9,746 bases of DNA from Chloroflexota bacterium. Its GTDB lineage: Bacteria; Chloroflexota; Anaerolineae; J102. Below are positions 6,990 to 9,746 of the stretch, piece by piece. The position numbers were made by a program, and so were the translations under genes. Position 1 is the stretch's first letter. The number at the start of each line of letters is the position of its first letter. The notes under the pieces are model-generated. The model ran no database searches and was not told the origin of the DNA. It saw nothing but the letters and a program-made list of their open reading frames with translations. The stretch is taken from NCBI GenBank assembly GCA_013152695.1, contig JAADFV010000048.1:1-9746 (forward strand). Reading direction: 5' to 3'.

Positions 6990-9434
6990 CGGCATCACAC
7001 CTTTTTCGAGATGCTCGGCAATTTCAGCTTTGGTGATTACTTCAAACGTGAGGCAATCCGTTACGCGTACGAATTTCTCACGGACGTGATGGGCTTGGAC
7101 CCCGAGCGTCTGTATTACACCGTCTATCTCGATGACGACGACGCCTACAACTTCTGGACGCAAGAAATAGGCATCGACCCCGCCCGCGTCTATCGCATGG
7201 GCGAAAAGACCAATTTCTGGTCGATGGGCGATGTTGGTCCCTGTGGCCCCACCAGTGAAATTCATTATGATTGGGGCGCCGAGGCCTGCACTTGCGGGGA
7301 TCCCAACTGCTCGGTGCTTTTGGATAACGACTGTGATCGTTGGTTGGAAGTGTGGAACCTGGTTTTTATGCAATTCAACCAGGATGCGGAAGGGAAGCGT
7401 ACGCCTTTACCCAAAACCGGCGTTGATACGGGCATGGGCCTGGAACGCATCGTTAGCGTAGTGCAAAACACGCCTGTCAATTATGACAATGATCTTTTTG
7501 TGCCGATTATGGCTCATATTCAATCCCTGTTAGGACACAGCGACGCTGAGCGGGTTCAGCACCAAGTAGGCTATCGCGTCATCGCCGATCATGCCCGCGC
7601 TGCTGCTTTCCTCATCGCCGATGGTGTGCGCCCCGGAGCAACAGGCCCGGGTTATGTCCTGCGCATGGTCATCCGTCGCGCCCATCGCTTCGGCCGCAAG
7701 ATCGGCTTCGATAAACCGTTCATCACCCAGGTGTGTGATGCTGTGATCGAGAAGATGGGGGATGTCTATCCGGAACTACGGCTGCGGCGCCAGTGGATTC
7801 ATGCCACAGTCACCCAGGAAGAGGAACAGTTCATCGCCACTCTGGATCGGGCCTTGGGTGAGCTGGAACAGGCTTTGGCCCGTTTACAGGAACAGGGTGA
7901 GCATGTCCTGCCGGGAGAAATCGCCTTTGATCTCAAATCGACCCATGGTCTGCCTTTCGAGGTCACACGTGACATCTGTCAGGAACGAGGTTTCGGCGTG
8001 GATGAAGAGGCTTATCTCGCCGCTGATGAAGCCCATCGTCGCCTTAGCCAAGGTAGGCTGAACGCAGCCGTTTATGCCAAAGGCGCCGAAATCTACACCG
8101 CCGCCCTCGATGCTTTGCTCCGCCGCGGTTTTCTTTCCGATAGTGGTGTTCGCCACGATCCCTACGGCGCCCTTACTCGCTCCACCCAGCTCCTGGGCAT
8201 CCTTGTCGAGGGGAAGCTGGTAGAGAGGGCGGAAGCCGGGCAGGAAGTAGACCTGATCCTGGCCGAAACGCCCTTCTACATCGAAGCCGGTGGGCAGGTG
8301 AGCGACACCGGCGAAATCGTGGGTGAGGGCTGGCGCGCCCGCGTAAACGATGTACGCCGTCCTATTCCCGGCTTGATCCTGCATCGCGCCGTCCTTGAAA
8401 GCGGCCATGCTCAGGTCGGCGCTGCTGTGATCGCGCGAGTCGATAGCCGGCGTCGCTGGGATATCATGCGCAATCACACTGCGACCCATCTTCTTCATCG
8501 TGTTTTACGTAATCTTTTGGGTGAGCATGTGGAGCAGGCCGGTTCATTGGTGGCGCCCGATCGTCTCCGCTTTGACTTTCGTTATGATGCCGCCCTCAGC
8601 GAAGACGAATTGCATCAGATCACCGATAGCGTCAATGCTGCCATCCTCGCTAATTATCCCGTGCAGATTAGCTGGAAGCCGATTCAAGAAGCGCTTACCG
8701 AAGGTGCCACGGCTCTCTTTGGCGAAAAATACGGGGATGTCGTGCGCACCGTACGTGTGGGTGACGAAGATAATACCTGGAGTTATGAACTCTGTGGTGG
8801 CACCCATGTCGAAAATACCTCCCAAATCGGCTCATTCTTTATCACCAGCGAAGGATCGGTCTCTGCCGGTGTACGACGTATCGAAGCTGTGACCGGCTTT
8901 GGTGCCGAAGAATATGCTCTCGACCGCATTTTTACCCTCGAACATGTTGCCCGCCACTTGCATGTCCCCCCCCAGGCGGTCGAAGAAAAAGTAGAGGATT
9001 TACAGGCGCAACTTCATACCATGAACCGTGAGTTGCATAAATTGCGCCAACAACTGATGGCACAACAGGCGCGGGAGGTCGTTTCTCAGGCAGAGGAGGT
9101 GGCAGGGGTACCTGTCATTGTCACTCGTGTGCAGGCGGCCGATGTCAACGATATGCGCGTCATGGCCGATGATTTGCGCAGCAAGCTGGGCTCTGGTATC
9201 GTGGTCTTGGGCGCTATTCTCAACGAGAAACCGATGCTCATTGCTGCTGCCACCAAAGATGTTACCCAAAAGGGAGCCCACGCCGGCAAGCTCGTCAAAG
9301 CCCTGGCGGCGCGCATCGGCGGCGGTGGTGGTGGTCGCCCCGACATGGCCCAGGCCGGGGGGCGTGATGCCAGCAAGCTCGATGAGGCCCTGGCCGCAGC
9401 ACGCGATGAAATCGCCCAACAGCTCTCAGCGTGA
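6732..9434 (+). CDS. alaS: Alanyl-tRNA synthetase
   Basis: This cytoplasmic class II enzyme charges tRNA-Ala and edits mischarged Ser or Gly. The product is 900 residues, full length for the family. The N-terminal catalytic domain opens [29 protein letters not shown] and carries [44 protein letters not shown] and GDVGPCGPTSEIHYD. A Cys-containing insertion (ACTCGDPNC) precedes the EVWNLVFMQFN segment, and TGMGLERI belongs to motif 3. The editing domain has HTATH (H582, H586) and CGGTH (C688, H692), the four metal ligands. The C-terminal region has a coiled coil (about 755-790) and the glycine-rich GGGGGGRPDMAQAGG. ATG 6732 was preferred over ATG 6726 because only 6732 is kept in the duplicated copy; neither has a good Shine-Dalgarno sequence. 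The first ~86 codons lie in the repeat and may have arrived with the toxin-antitoxin insertion. Confidence 0.97.
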   Translation: MPPTTSEEIREAFLRYFEEHQHQRVPSSSLIPYNDDTLLLTNAGMVQFKDVFLGLEKRPYTRATTAQKCMRVSGKHNDLENVGPSPRHHTFFEMLGNFSFGDYFKREAIRYAYEFLTDVMGLDPERLYYTVYLDDDDAYNFWTQEIGIDPARVYRMGEKTNFWSMGDVGPCGPTSEIHYDWGAEACTCGDPNCSVLLDNDCDRWLEVWNLVFMQFNQDAEGKRTPLPKTGVDTGMGLERIVSVVQNTPVNYDNDLFVPIMAHIQSLLGHSDAERVQHQVGYRVIADHARAAAFLIADGVRPGATGPGYVLRMVIRRAHRFGRKIGFDKPFITQVCDAVIEKMGDVYPELRLRRQWIHATVTQEEEQFIATLDRALGELEQALARLQEQGEHVLPGEIAFDLKSTHGLPFEVTRDICQERGFGVDEEAYLAADEAHRRLSQGRLNAAVYAKGAEIYTAALDALLRRGFLSDSGVRHDPYGALTRSTQLLGILVEGKLVERAEAGQEVDLILAETPFYIEAGGQVSDTGEIVGEGWRARVNDVRRPIPGLILHRAVLESGHAQVGAAVIARVDSRRRWDIMRNHTATHLLHRVLRNLLGEHVEQAGSLVAPDRLRFDFRYDAALSEDELHQITDSVNAAILANYPVQISWKPIQEALTEGATALFGEKYGDVVRTVRVGDEDNTWSYELCGGTHVENTSQIGSFFITSEGSVSAGVRRIEAVTGFGAEEYALDRIFTLEHVARHLHVPPQAVEEKVEDLQAQLHTMNRELHKLRQQLMAQQAREVVSQAEEVAGVPVIVTRVQAADVNDMRVMADDLRSKLGSGIVVLGAILNEKPMLIAAATKDVTQKGAHAGKLVKALAARIGGGGGGRPDMAQAGGRDASKLDEALAAARDEIAQQLSA

Positions 9435-9440
9435 ATTTAT

Positions 9441-9477
9441 CTGAGCAGTCGCGCCTCTTCGCCCCTGCTCAGCTTTT
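9441..9477 (+). terminator. Putative terminator after alaS
   Basis: Perfect 8-bp arms CTGAGCAG (9441-9448) and CTGCTCAG (9465-9472) enclose a 16-base loop, followed by CTTTTCTCTT. It begins seven bases after the alaS stop. The loop is long and the T run short, so it may be leaky into the next gene, which starts at 9487. Confidence 0.5.
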
Positions 9478-9486
9478 CTCTTGCCC

Positions 9487-9746
9487 ATGACTTTACACAC
9501 AATACAACTCGAGGCTCCTGCCACACTTGCCGCGGCTACGGCTGCTTTACGCCAGGCGCAGAAAGGAGATCGGGTTCTTTTACTTTTGCCCGGTGCCGTT
9601 GATGAGCTGGCACACGAGGTACGTTTGCAAGTACTGCGGCGCCAGGCGGACGAGCTGGGCGTGCAGGTGGGGTTGGTGAGCGATGACGCCGATGTTCTCT
9701 ATTTCGCGCGCCGTGCCCGCATCCCCACATTTTCCTCACCCCAACA
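9487..9746 (+). CDS. Partial gene, N-terminus only, unknown function
   Basis: An open frame from ATG 9487 continues without a stop to the end of the window, giving 86 residues. It begins MTLHTIQLEAPATLAAATAAL. A strand-helix-strand alternation follows (DRVLLLLPGAVDEL, then VRLQVLRRQADELGVQVGLVSDDADVLYFARRARIPTF), as in a Rossmann-like or receiver-like fold. The 'LRRQADELGVQVGLVS.D..V...AR..RIPTF' pattern resembles the N-terminus of large Chloroflexota proteins sometimes annotated as baseplate J/gp47-family, from memory and unverified. The start has no clear Shine-Dalgarno sequence. The gene follows alaS by 52 bases in the same direction, so it may be partly co-transcribed despite the intervening hairpin. 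Confidence 0.6.
   Translation, partial: MTLHTIQLEAPATLAAATAALRQAQKGDRVLLLLPGAVDELAHEVRLQVLRRQADELGVQVGLVSDDADVLYFARRARIPTFSSPQ

Noticed and set aside
7884..8498. 204-codon minus-strand frame
   Set aside because: Antisense to the intact alaS editing-domain region, with no family features or ribosome binding site.

Overview
The window looks like bacterial chromosome, probably from a member of the Chloroflexota (Anaerolineae-like). This rests on a Thr/Pro-rich linker followed by a 'YLPLIG' segment in a secreted protein, on a T-box controlling serS, and on a partial gene at the right edge that resembles proteins I associate with that phylum. It is an inference from style, not from a search.

Layout, left to right. 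Bases 1-448 hold no convincing gene; they contain a G-rich tract and a 30-bp imperfect palindrome. Next, on the minus strand, is seryl-tRNA synthetase (449-1728), whose frame is broken at a run of six G. It is preceded by a complete T-box riboswitch (1762 to about 2040) with a UCC serine specifier, a UGGC tRNA-end binding sequence matching tRNA-Ser, and an intrinsic terminator. Upstream on the same strand are a secreted protein of unknown function (2071-2922) and a Nudix hydrolase (2919-3641), coupled by an ATGA overlap behind a good promoter. A stand-alone AAA-type ATPase with a C-terminal PD-(D/E)XK-like region follows (3869-5263, minus), with two tandem operator-like repeats between its promoter and its start.

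The most unusual part is 5403-6989. About 343 bp carrying the promoter and first ~86 codons of alaS occur twice as direct repeats. The first copy is a truncated, decaying fragment (5488-5754). The second is the 5' end of the intact alanyl-tRNA synthetase gene (6732-9434, plus). Between the copies, on the minus strand, lies a toxin-antitoxin pair in toxin-first order: a PIN-domain (VapC-type) toxin and a Phd/YefM-type antitoxin overlapping by ATGA. Its promoter has a perfect TATAAT with a palindromic operator just downstream. The arrangement looks like an insertion into alaS that brought its own replacement alaS promoter and 5' end, and recombination between the repeats could remove it.

After alaS come a putative hairpin terminator (9441-9477) and the start of a further plus-strand gene (9487 onward) that runs off the window. 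Two aminoacyl-tRNA synthetases flank the accessory genes. The serS T-box would sense uncharged tRNA-Ser. PIN toxins often act on RNAs of the translation machinery, but no functional link between these parts is shown by the sequence.
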